Source: Actinopolymorpha singaporensis | GTDB lineage: Bacteria; Actinomycetota; Actinomycetes; Propionibacteriales; Actinopolymorphaceae | Reading direction: 5' to 3' | Assembly (NCBI RefSeq): GCF_900104745.1 | Contig: NZ_LT629732.1 | Span: forward strand, 4,327,981 to 4,391,980 | DNA: 64,000 nucleotides | Shown: in pieces, positions 56,836-64,000 of the stretch | How the letters are laid out: the number at the start of each line of letters is the position of its first letter | Position numbering within the stretch: position 1 is the stretch's first letter | Made by a program: the position numbers and the translations under genes | The notes under the pieces: generated by a model | What the model saw: only the letters and a program-made list of their open reading frames with translations | The model's database searches: none | What the model was told of the DNA's origin: nothing

Positions 56836-58152
56836 GTGCAACCTCCAGCAGGCCGTCGGCCGGGACCACCAGCACACGGACCGCAGCAGCGACCACCGCA
56901 AGGACCTCGGCAGGGACCGCCGCAGGGACAGCCGTACGGGCAGGACCCAGGACAGCGACAGGGGACACAGGCCGGCCGTCAGGCACCCGGAGGCCCGCCG
57001 CCGGCGAGGCCCGGCGGTCGTACGCACCTGCCGGGCCGGCGCACTCCGCCTCCGACGCCGCGCGGCGGGCGGCGCGCCGGCCGCGTGCTGGGACTGCTCG
57101 GCCTGGTGGTGCTCCTCGTCGCCGTCGCCGGGGGAGCGGTGTGGTTCGGCAAGAACTGGAACCACAGCTCGGCCGAGGACTCTGGTGACTACTACGGCAA
57201 GCAGGCGGACACCCCGCGCGAGGCCCCCACCTACGCCCAACCTGGTGGCACCGGTGGCGCGATGGGACGCGCCCTGCGTGCCAGCCTCACCTCCGCCGGC
57301 TTCTCCTGTACCCGTACCCCCGGAAACCGTTCGGCGCTGCTGACGTGCGTCCTGACCGGGAAGGACCCCGCACCTTTCGTGGCGAAGGTGACCGTGCTGA
57401 CCGGCCGCGAGCAGGTCGTCCGGGTCGACGCCGACGTACGCCCCGACCCGGCCTGGTCGGAGCTGGACTCCGGCGGCGACAGCTTCGAAGGCGGGCCGGA
57501 CGTGTCGGCCGTGGCGTACCGAACGTTCACCGTGCTGGGCCTGGCCGCGATCCCCGACGGTGAGCGCCCCGAGTTCGACAAGGCGATGCGGACGTCACTG
57601 TCGGAGAGGAGCCGGGAGACCGCGAAGACGTCGGTCGCCGACGTCGCCGTGATGGTGCGGACGTCCGGTCCGTCCACCTTCGAACTCAGGCGGGACCAAG
57701 CGAGTGGCCAGCTCGACTACACGCCGGGCCTCAGCCTGGTCACCCCGAAGGAGGTGTCGGCCGCGCTCGGCAAGCAGGGGCTGAGCTGCCGGCGGGCGGA
57801 GGAGTCGATGACCTGTACCCGTGGCGACGTCAAGGTCCACCTGACATTTCCCCGGCCGCGGACCAGGGGCCCCGACCAGAACATCACCGAGCTGACGGCC
57901 ACCGCGCCGGCCGTCGGCGGCGCCGTCAACCCGGAGTTGCGGACCACCGCGCGAACCCTCACCGGGCTGGTGGTCGGGAAGTTCGGCGGTGCCGGGCCGG
58001 CGCAGTCCTGGGCCGGCGGTTGCTTCGGCGACCGGACCGCGGTGACGGTGGCGGGTGCCAGCACGCTGGTCTGCTCACCGCGCCTCACGGGGACGACCGG
58101 CTCCCCTCGGGTCGTGAGCCAGGAGTTTGCCGTCCGCCCGGTGCAGGACTGA
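56836..58152 (+). CDS. Membrane-anchored protein with Pro-rich cytoplasmic tail and duplicated two-Cys domain (paralogue)
   Basis: 438 residues from GTG 56836. Same plan as the divergent gene: Pro/Gln/Gly-rich 80 residues, one helix (VLGLLGLVVLLVAVAGGAVWF), outer part with two Gly-aromatic/hydrophobic-x-Cys...Cys units (SAGFSCTRTP...LLTCVL and KQGLSCRRAEESMTCTRG), plus a C-terminal Cys pair. Function unknown. Start uncertain: GAGGGGAG ends 10 nt before GTG 56836, while ATG 56788 is also in frame. Confidence 0.8.
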   Translation: MQPPAGRRPGPPAHGPQQRPPQGPRQGPPQGQPYGQDPGQRQGTQAGRQAPGGPPPARPGGRTHLPGRRTPPPTPRGGRRAGRVLGLLGLVVLLVAVAGGAVWFGKNWNHSSAEDSGDYYGKQADTPREAPTYAQPGGTGGAMGRALRASLTSAGFSCTRTPGNRSALLTCVLTGKDPAPFVAKVTVLTGREQVVRVDADVRPDPAWSELDSGGDSFEGGPDVSAVAYRTFTVLGLAAIPDGERPEFDKAMRTSLSERSRETAKTSVADVAVMVRTSGPSTFELRRDQASGQLDYTPGLSLVTPKEVSAALGKQGLSCRRAEESMTCTRGDVKVHLTFPRPRTRGPDQNITELTATAPAVGGAVNPELRTTARTLTGLVVGKFGGAGPAQSWAGGCFGDRTAVTVAGASTLVCSPRLTGTTGSPRVVSQEFAVRPVQD

Positions 58153-58193
58153 CGCTCCGGCCGCTCCCGGTCCGTCCTGGGGGTGGTGCGCGC

Positions 58194-58199
58194 TAGCGT
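58194..58199 (+). promoter_or_regulatory. -10 element of a leaderless LigD-polymerase promoter
   Basis: TAGCGT lies 6 nt before the ATG. Confidence 0.5.
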
Positions 58200-58205
58200 T
58201 CCACC

Positions 58206-59252
58206 ATGGCGACGCCGTACGAAGAGATCGAGGTCGGTGACCGCACCGTCCGCCTCACCAACCCCGACAAGATCTACTTTCCTGAGCGGGGCTTCACCAA
58301 GCGCGACGTGGTGCACTACTTCCTGTCCGTGGGCGAGGGCATCCTCGGCGCGCTGCGCGAGCGGCCGACGACCCTGGAGCGCTGGCCCGGCGGCGTATTC
58401 GAGGGCGCGAAGCTGTCCACCCGGGCCGACAACCGCGGCGACGCGTTCTACCAGAAGCGGATCCCGAAGGGTGCGCCCGAGTGGGTGGAGACCGCCCGCA
58501 TCGCGTTCCCGAGCGGGCGGTTCGCCGACGAGGTCTGCCCGACAGAGCTCGCGGTGGTGGCCTGGGCGGCCAACCTCGGCACGCTGACGTTCCACCCCTG
58601 GCCGGTCCGGCGCGCCGACGTCGACAATCCCGACCAGATCCGGATCGATCTCGACCCCCAGCCCGGCACCGACTTCACCCACGCGGCCGCGGTGGCGCCG
58701 CGGTTGCGGGAGCTGCTGCACGAGCTGGGCATGGAGGGGTGGCCGAAGACCTCCGGTGGCCGTGGCCTGCACGTCTACGTCCCGATCCAGCCGCGCTGGC
58801 CGTTCACCGAGGTACGCCGTGCCGTGATCGCCCTGGGCCGGGAGCTGGAACGCCGGATGCCCGACCACGTGACGATCTCGTGGTGGAAGGAGGAACGCGG
58901 CGAGAAGGTGTTCATCGACTACAACCAGATGGCCCGCGACCGCACGATCGCCTCGGCCTACTCCCTGCGGCCCAATCCGCGGGCGACCGTGTCGGCTCCG
59001 CTGCGCTGGGACGAGCTGACCGAGGTCCGCCCCGACGACTTCGACCTGGAGACCATGCCCAAGCGGTTCGCCGAAGTGGGCGACCTGCACGCGCCCGTCA
59101 ACGACGAGGCGTACGACCTCACGCCCCTGCTGGAGTGGGCCGACCGGGACGCCCGCGACCACGACCTGGGCGACCTGCCCTACCCGCCGGACTACCCGAA
59201 GATGCCGGGAGAGCCGATGCGGGTACAGCCCAGCCGGGCGAAGAAGGCCTGA
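58206..59252 (+). CDS. Stand-alone LigD-type polymerase/primase domain protein
   Basis: 348 residues, archaeo-eukaryotic primase fold of the LigD polymerase family. VRLTNPDKIYFPERGFTKRD start, metal-binding RIDLDPQPGTDF (Asp-x-Asp), KTSGGRGLHVYVPI and FIDYNQMARDRTIASAYSLRP nucleotide-binding segments, closing AYDLTPLLEWAD. It fills short gaps with nucleotides at DNA ends during non-homologous end joining. No nuclease or ligase domain is fused; an ATP ligase gene lies 2 kb downstream. No Ku gene in the window. Confidence 0.93.
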   Translation: MATPYEEIEVGDRTVRLTNPDKIYFPERGFTKRDVVHYFLSVGEGILGALRERPTTLERWPGGVFEGAKLSTRADNRGDAFYQKRIPKGAPEWVETARIAFPSGRFADEVCPTELAVVAWAANLGTLTFHPWPVRRADVDNPDQIRIDLDPQPGTDFTHAAAVAPRLRELLHELGMEGWPKTSGGRGLHVYVPIQPRWPFTEVRRAVIALGRELERRMPDHVTISWWKEERGEKVFIDYNQMARDRTIASAYSLRPNPRATVSAPLRWDELTEVRPDDFDLETMPKRFAEVGDLHAPVNDEAYDLTPLLEWADRDARDHDLGDLPYPPDYPKMPGEPMRVQPSRAKKA

Positions 59253-59296
59253 CCGCAAGGCGGGGTTGACGCTCGGGAGAGGTACACGGCACGGCG

Positions 59297-60598
59297 ATGA
59301 CGGACGAACGGGCCGCGAGCGCGGCGGTGGAGCAGGCGTTCACCGACCACTGGGGCCGGCTGCTCGCCCTGCTCACCGGACAGCTGCGCAGTATGGAGAT
59401 CGCGGAGGAGTCGCTGGCCGACGCCTTCGAGCGCGCGGTCCGGCACTGGGCCGCGGACGGCGTACCCGACCGGCCGGAGGCCTGGCTGCTCACCACCGCC
59501 CGCCGCCGCGGCGTCGACCAGCTGCGCCGGGAGAAGACCCTGGCCCGCAAGCTTCCCCTGCTCGTCGTCGACGCCGAGCCGGCCGGGGCCACCGGCACCG
59601 CGGACGCCGCGGACCTCGCCGACCTCGGCGCCGGCACGGGGGAGGAGATACCGGACGAGCGCCTGCGCCTGTTGTTCACCTGCTGCCACCCGGCGCTGGC
59701 GATGCCGGCCAGGGTGGCCCTCACGCTTCGCATGGTCGGCGGCCTGACCACGGCCGAGATCGCCCGGGCGTTCCTGGTGTCCGAGCCCACCATGGCGGCC
59801 CGGATCACCCGGGCGAAGAAGAAGATCGCCGCGGCCGGCATCCCCTACCGCGTGCCGCGCGGTGCGGACCTGCCCGAGCGGCTCGACGGCGTCCTCGCCG
59901 TCCTGTACCTCGTCTTCACCGAGGGCCATGCGGCGTCGTCGGGGGAGACCCTCATCCGCCGGGGACTGTGCGCGGAGGCGATCCGGCTGACCCGGGTGGT
60001 GTCCGCGCTGCTGCCCGCGGAGCCGGATCCGGTGGCGCTGCTCGCGCTGATGATCCTCCAGCACTCCCGGCGCGACGCGCGCACCGACGAAAAGGGCCGG
60101 CTGGTCGTCCTGCCGGACCAGGACCGATCCCGCTGGCACCGGGCCGAGATCGAGGAGGGTGTCGCGCTGGTGGAGCGGGCTGCGTCGTTCGGGCGGGTGT
60201 CGGGCTACCTCGTGCAGGCGGCGATCGCCGCCGAACACGCCAGCGCGACCGAGGCGGACGGCACCGACTGGGCGGCCATCGCGCAGCTGTACGAACGTCT
60301 GGAACGCCTCACCGGCGGCTCACCCGTCGTCCGGCTCAACCGCGCGGTCGCCGTCGCCGAGACCGCCGGAGCCGACGCCGGGCTGGCCCTGCTGGACGGG
60401 CTGGACGACCGGCTCGGCGACTACCAACCGCTGCTGGTCACCCGGGCCGAGTTCCTCCGCAGGACCGGAGAACACGACGCCGCGCGGCGCGCCTACGCCA
60501 GGGCCCGGGAGCTGGCCGGGAACGACGCCGAGCGGGAGTTCCTCGGCCGGAAGCTGGCCGACCTCGACGGCAGGTCCGCCGAGGCGCCGCCGAACTAG
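59297..60598 (+). CDS. ECF RNA polymerase sigma factor with C-terminal DUF6596/TPR-like extension (ECF42 type)
   Basis: 433 residues. Sigma region 2 at about 10-80 (EQAFTDHWGRLLALLTGQLR, then ADAFERAVRHWAADG), region 4 at about 115-180 (GLTTAEIARAFLVSEPTMAARITRAKKKI), then a long helical extension beginning PYRVPRGADLPERLDGVLAVLYLVF and continuing to the end, as in the ECF42 group. Those factors usually have a YCII/DGPF-domain gene next to them; none is present here. Target promoters unknown. ATG with GGGAGAGG about 12 nt upstream. Confidence 0.93.
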   Translation: MTDERAASAAVEQAFTDHWGRLLALLTGQLRSMEIAEESLADAFERAVRHWAADGVPDRPEAWLLTTARRRGVDQLRREKTLARKLPLLVVDAEPAGATGTADAADLADLGAGTGEEIPDERLRLLFTCCHPALAMPARVALTLRMVGGLTTAEIARAFLVSEPTMAARITRAKKKIAAAGIPYRVPRGADLPERLDGVLAVLYLVFTEGHAASSGETLIRRGLCAEAIRLTRVVSALLPAEPDPVALLALMILQHSRRDARTDEKGRLVVLPDQDRSRWHRAEIEEGVALVERAASFGRVSGYLVQAAIAAEHASATEADGTDWAAIAQLYERLERLTGGSPVVRLNRAVAVAETAGADAGLALLDGLDDRLGDYQPLLVTRAEFLRRTGEHDAARRAYARARELAGNDAEREFLGRKLADLDGRSAEAPPN

Positions 60599-60626
60599 GG
60601 GGCGCGGCGCCGCCGGGGAACGCCCA

Positions 60627-61166
60627 TCAGACCGACCGCTCGTCGCGTACCGACGGACCGGCGGGCTTGTCGGGATCCCGGTGCTCGATGAGGTGCAGGC
60701 AGGGTACGCCGAGGCGGCGGCGTGCCTTGGACGTCCAGTCGACGTGGAAGAACTCCGCCACCACGTGCGGACGGGTGAGGATGACCACCTCGGAGGCCTG
60801 CCGCTCCCGGACCGCGTTCGACAGCGCCTCCACCGGCTCGGCCGAGGTGACCTCACCGTCGACGGCGCAGCCGCGTTCGGAGAGTGCGGCCAGGCTCTCG
60901 TCGAGCGCGGCCTGGCTGCGTTCGACGATCTCGGCCTGGATCTTGGCCAGGTCGACGTCGGGGAAGTTGAGCGCCGAGGTGGCGAGGACCTCGCTGGCGG
61001 CGATGGATCCGAGCGCGGACTCCACCCGGGCGGAGGCGTCCTCCACCGGGAGCAGCACGTGCACATGGGTGCGGCCGGGGTGGGTGCCGGCTCCGTAGAG
61101 TCCGGCGATCTGACCCGCGTCCACCCGCGACAGCGGCTTCTCGATCAGGAGCACGACCTCATACAT
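60627..61166 (-). CDS. UspA-like universal stress family protein
   Basis: 179 residues. Opens MYEVVLLIEKPLSRVDAGQI, a beta-alpha pattern with a long central helix and a late SEVVILTRPHVVAEFF strand, compatible with a UspA-type alpha/beta fold; the ATP motif GxxGxxx is not clear, so it may be an indirect or non-ATP-binding member. C-terminal tail is charged. ATG with GAGGAGGAAG upstream. It precedes the ligase gene on the minus strand by 60 bp. Confidence 0.7.
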   Translation of the reverse strand: MYEVVLLIEKPLSRVDAGQIAGLYGAGTHPGRTHVHVLLPVEDASARVESALGSIAASEVLATSALNFPDVDLAKIQAEIVERSQAALDESLAALSERGCAVDGEVTSAEPVEALSNAVRERQASEVVILTRPHVVAEFFHVDWTSKARRRLGVPCLHLIEHRDPDKPAGPSVRDERSV

Positions 61167-61226
61167 CGCGTACTTCCTCCTCGCTCAGGTTCATCGTCCC
61201 GCGCCGGCTTCGAGGTGCAAAGGATG

Positions 61227-62297
61227 TCACTCCAGCCCCAGAATCTCCGCGAGGTCGAAGCGGACCGGCTCCTCGAGTTGGTCGTAACGGCACGACTCCG
61301 GCTGCCGGTCCGGGCGCCAGCGGACGAACTGCGCGGTGTGCCGGAAGCGCACACCCTCCATGTGGTCGTAGCGGACCTCGACGACGCGTTCGGGCCGCAG
61401 CGGCACGAACGACAGGTCCTTGCCCGCGCTCCACCGGCTCTGCTCGGCGTTGCGCGGCGTCCGGCTGCCGGCCTCCTGCTTCGCCCACGCCCACGGATGG
61501 TCGTCGAACGTGGTGACCAGCGGCTGGAGTTCGGTCAACAGCTCCCGCCGCCGGGCCAGCGGGAACGCACCGATCACGCCCACGCTGGCCAGGTCGCCGG
61601 CGTCGTTGTAGAGGCCGAGGAGGAGCGAGCCGATCGCGTCGGGTCCGCTCTTGTGCACGCGGTAGCCCGCGACCACGCAGTCGGCGGTGCGCTCGTGCTT
61701 GACCTTGAACATGACCCGTTTGTCCGGCTCGTACGGACCGTCCAGCGGCTTGGCGATCACCCCGTCCAGCCCGGCGCCCTCGAACTGGTGGAACCAGCGT
61801 TCGGCCAGGCTCCGGTCGGTGCTCGCGGGCGTCAGATGGATCGGCGAGGTGACCCCGGCCAGCGCCTCCTCCAGGGCATGCCGGCGCACCGAGAACGGCT
61901 CGCCGGTGAGGTCGCGGTCGTCGATGGCGAGCAGGTCGAACGCCACGAAGTGGGCCGGCGTCTGCTCCGAGAGCAGCCGCACCCGGCTGGCGGCAGGATG
62001 GATCCGCTGCTGCAGGGTGTCGAAGTCGAGGCGGCCGCGCGCGCGGTCGGGCACCACCAGCTCACCGTCGATCACGCACCGGTCGGGCAGCTTGGCCAGC
62101 ACCGCCGCCACCACCTCGGGGAAGTAGCGCGTCATCGGCCGCTCGTTGCGGCTGCCGATCTCCACCTCGTCGCCGTCACGGAAGATGATCGACCGGAAGC
62201 CGTCCCACTTGGGCTCGTAGCTGTGGTCGCCGTGGGGAATGTGCTTGACCGGCTTGGCGAGCATCGGTGCGACCGGTGGCATCACGGGGAGCTGCAT
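61227..62297 (-). CDS. ATP-dependent DNA ligase (LigC / LigD-ligase type)
   Basis: 356 residues. Nucleotidyl lysine K30 in EPKWDGFR (motif I), motif III AFDLLAID, motif IV GLDGVIAK, motif V MFKVKHERTADCVVAGYR and an OB-fold C-terminal domain (RWSAGKDLSFVPLRPERVVEVRYD). Seals nicks with ATP; by context probably works in end joining with the polymerase-domain protein at 58206. Lacks nuclease and polymerase domains. ATG start. Minus-strand CAGACT lies 6 nt upstream, a weak leaderless-type -10. Confidence 0.94.
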   Translation of the reverse strand: MQLPVMPPVAPMLAKPVKHIPHGDHSYEPKWDGFRSIIFRDGDEVEIGSRNERPMTRYFPEVVAAVLAKLPDRCVIDGELVVPDRARGRLDFDTLQQRIHPAASRVRLLSEQTPAHFVAFDLLAIDDRDLTGEPFSVRRHALEEALAGVTSPIHLTPASTDRSLAERWFHQFEGAGLDGVIAKPLDGPYEPDKRVMFKVKHERTADCVVAGYRVHKSGPDAIGSLLLGLYNDAGDLASVGVIGAFPLARRRELLTELQPLVTTFDDHPWAWAKQEAGSRTPRNAEQSRWSAGKDLSFVPLRPERVVEVRYDHMEGVRFRHTAQFVRWRPDRQPESCRYDQLEEPVRFDLAEILGLE

Positions 62298-62334
62298 TCG
62301 CCCAGTCTGGCCGAACGCCGTACCGCCGCCCAGG

Positions 62335-63099
62335 TCACCCTGCCGTTTCGTGGTGCGAGCCGGTGAGCCACCGCTGGAACAGGAAGCCGTCCTCCTCCAG
62401 CAGGGAGGCCAGGGTGAGCCGGGTGGGTTCGGCCAGCAGCGGCCCGTGCGTGATCCGCATGGCCGGCCCGGCCAGCAGCTCCGGCGACTGGGTGAGGCAC
62501 ACCTCGTCGACCAGCGACCGGGCGAGCAGCTCCGCGAACAGGCTCGGGCCGCCCTCGGAAAGGATCCGCCGGTGTCCCCGGTCGGTGAGCGCGGCGACAG
62601 CCGCGGTCACGTCCACCTCGGACTCGCCGGCGATCGCGACGTCGACCCGCCGCTCGAGCGCGGCCCGGCGCTCGGGGGAGCAGTTCCGGGAGGTGATCAC
62701 GACGGTGCGCGGGTCTGCCAGCAGCTTGTCCGGCAGGTCGAGGGTATGGCTCACCACGGCGATCGGCGGGGTGGGCGCGAGGCCGAGCTTCTCCCGCAGC
62801 GCGGTGAACGCGGGCCGGATGGTCGCCGGTCCGTAGCGTTCGGCGCGGGCGGTGCCGGCACCGACCAGGATCACGTCGCACAGCGCCCGCAGCAGGGCGA
62901 GTACGTGCCGGTCGGGCCGTCCAGAGATCGTCCCCGACCGCCCATCGGGTCCCTGCGCGGCACCGTCCACCGAGGAGACGAAGTTGACCCGCAGCCAGGG
63001 CTGATCGGCGGGGTAGCGGTAGATCTCGGCAAGTTCGTCGTCGGTCAGGTCCGCGGACTCCCGCGCGGGCTCGGCCGGACCGGTGGTGAGGATGCGCAC
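62335..63099 (-). CDS. RibD C-terminal-type reductase (pyrimidine/dihydrofolate reductase family)
   Basis: 254 residues, NADPH-dependent RibD_C/DHFR-like fold. YRYPADQPWLRVNFVSSVDG, ISGRPDRHVLALLRALCDVILVGAGTARAERYG, RRILSEGGPSLFAELL and DEVCLTQSPELLAG are hallmark segments. In mycobacteria the Rv2671-type homologue near msrB is a reductase able to act on dihydrofolate/pyrimidine substrates, as I recall; true substrate here unknown. I take GTG 63099; GTG 63165 is also in frame but adds a non-conserved leader. Confidence 0.9.
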   Translation of the reverse strand: MRILTTGPAEPARESADLTDDELAEIYRYPADQPWLRVNFVSSVDGAAQGPDGRSGTISGRPDRHVLALLRALCDVILVGAGTARAERYGPATIRPAFTALREKLGLAPTPPIAVVSHTLDLPDKLLADPRTVVITSRNCSPERRAALERRVDVAIAGESEVDVTAAVAALTDRGHRRILSEGGPSLFAELLARSLVDEVCLTQSPELLAGPAMRITHGPLLAEPTRLTLASLLEEDGFLFQRWLTGSHHETAG

Positions 63100-63212
63100 C
63101 CGGCCGATCCCACCAGACGCGCATGCCGCCGCCGACGCCAGGTCCTGGTCCAGGCGCCCTCGCACTCGCGCGTGGATGCGGGCAGACTGGCCCGGGCAGA
63201 CGTTGGCCGCCC

Positions 63213-63278
63213 GAACGTCAGGACGTCAGGGGGTCAGGACGTCAGGGGGTCAGGACGTCAGAAGGTCAGAACGTCAGA
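63213..63278. repeat. 16-bp tandem repeat upstream of PPK2
   Basis: GGACGTCAGGGGGTCA at 63221-63236 and 63237-63252 exact; 63253-63268 has two changes; partial units flank them on both sides. Located between the divergent RibD-like and PPK2 genes. Confidence 0.85.
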
Positions 63279-63304
63279 CGGCGGACGGACGGAACAGAGC
63301 GCGG

Positions 63305-64000
63305 ATGAGCAGGCACGACGTGGCGGAACGGCTGACTGAGGTACTCGCCTTGCCGCCGGGACCGGTGAATCTGGCGAAGCTGCCCACTGACGCCACCCCC
63401 GGGTTCGCGGGCGGCAAGCGCGCCGGCAAGCGGGCGCTCGCCGAACTGGCACCGACGGTCTCCGACCTGCAGGAGCGGCTGTTCGCCGAAGGCCATACCG
63501 GCGGCACTCGCAGCCTGCTGCTCGTCCTGCAGGGGATGGACACCTCCGGCAAGGGCGGGACGCTGCGCCACTCGGTCGGCCTGGTGGACCCGCAGGGCGT
63601 GCGCATCACGTCGTTCAAGGCACCCACCCGGGAGGAGCTTCGGCACGACTTCCTGTGGCGGATCCGCCGGGCGCTGCCCGAGCCCGGCTACCTCGGGATC
63701 TTCGACCGCTCCCACTACGAGGACGTGCTGGTCGCCCGGGTGCACGAGCTGGTTCCGCCGGAAACCTGGATGGTTCGCTACGACGTCATCAACGAGTTCG
63801 AGCGCGAGCTCACCGGCAACGGCGTGACCGTTGTCAAGTGCTTCCTGCACCTGTCGAAGAAGGAGCAGAAGAAGCGGCTGACCGCGCGGTTGGAGGACCC
63901 GACGAAGTACTGGAAGTACAACCCGGGCGACGTGGACGAGCGCGCCCGGTGGGAGGACTACCAGGCCGCCTACGCCGCGGCGCTGGAGCGCACGAACACC
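63305..64000 (+). CDS. ppk2: Polyphosphate kinase 2 family protein, 5' part (3' end outside window)
   Basis: The frame is open from ATG 63305 to the window end, giving 232 residues. Walker A GMDTSGKGG at 77-85, the lid region VRITSFKAPTREELRHDFLW, Walker B IFDRSHYEDVLV at 132-143, and EFERELTGNGVTVVKCFLHLSK. PPK2 enzymes transfer phosphate between polyphosphate and nucleoside mono- or diphosphates. The single-domain class I/III start is visible, but the class cannot be fixed without the C-terminus. Start lies 27 bp after the tandem repeats; no strong binding site. Confidence 0.93.
   Translation, partial: MSRHDVAERLTEVLALPPGPVNLAKLPTDATPGFAGGKRAGKRALAELAPTVSDLQERLFAEGHTGGTRSLLLVLQGMDTSGKGGTLRHSVGLVDPQGVRITSFKAPTREELRHDFLWRIRRALPEPGYLGIFDRSHYEDVLVARVHELVPPETWMVRYDVINEFERELTGNGVTVVKCFLHLSKKEQKKRLTARLEDPTKYWKYNPGDVDERARWEDYQAAYAAALERTNT

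Noticed and set aside
63213-63278. CRISPR-like or origin iterons
   Set aside because: Units are directly adjacent, without spacers, too few for an origin, and no replication gene is near.

Overview
The window is very GC-rich DNA with dense, mostly ATG/GTG-started genes and many short or 1-4 nt overlapping junctions. Actinobacterial families (DUF3093, DUF3710, DUF3159, DUF3000, DUF4193, LysX, coproheme-type HemQ, F420-type LLM oxidoreductase) place it in the Actinomycetota. A Propionibacteriales-like soil actinomycete (Actinopolymorpha/Kribbella/Nocardioides group) is my guess, not proven. No rRNA, tRNA, CRISPR array, phage or insertion sequence was seen.

Layout. 1-360: 3' end of an inositol-monophosphatase-family gene. 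929-6819: a complete Opp/Dpp-type ABC importer (two permeases, two ATPases, a tiny membrane protein and a Tat-type lipoprotein binding protein), closed by a perfect hairpin terminator. 6982-9155 (minus): an ABC-2 exporter pair. 9494-17170: a conserved actinobacterial housekeeping block (DUF4193, DUF4235, DUF3093, dut, DUF3710, OB-fold protein, DUF3159, two TrkA K+ regulatory proteins, APC permease), in the order I remember from M. tuberculosis Rv2699c-Rv2690c. 17255-23326: LLM oxidoreductase, CGNR zinc-finger regulator and a copper block (zinc-ribbon protein, 4-TM protein, YcnI, CopC, CopD-CtaG fusion). 23569-36374: aconitase behind a near-palindromic operator candidate, lysX, a HIT protein, a ROK regulator, dxs and an amino-acid permease. 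36485-43168 (minus): glyoxalase-fold protein, FadB/FadA-type beta-oxidation pair, AlkD-like protein, RNase D, DUF3000. 43335-47886: hemE, a DUF4349 lipoprotein, hemY-type oxidase and hemQ, i.e. coproporphyrin-dependent haem steps without the ferrochelatase. 48027-52575: small unknown protein, msrB, WYL regulator, and a secreted LTD/OB/endonuclease gene broken by an apparent frameshift. 52837-58152: an uncharacterised cell-surface locus with two type-VII-secretion-like proteins, one carrying four calcium-binding D-rich repeats, beside two divergent paralogous membrane-anchored proteins. 58206-64000: stand-alone LigD polymerase domain, ECF sigma factor with C-terminal extension, UspA-like protein, ATP-dependent DNA ligase, RibD-like reductase and the 5' part of a PPK2 gene.

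The housekeeping parts cover nucleotide hygiene (dut), K+ sensing, isoprenoid (dxs), TCA (acn), fatty-acid oxidation and haem. The most interesting unexplained part is 52837-58152. A recurrent signal is a TANNNT hexamer placed 6-8 nt before the start codon of at least ten genes, the expected layout of leaderless transcripts.
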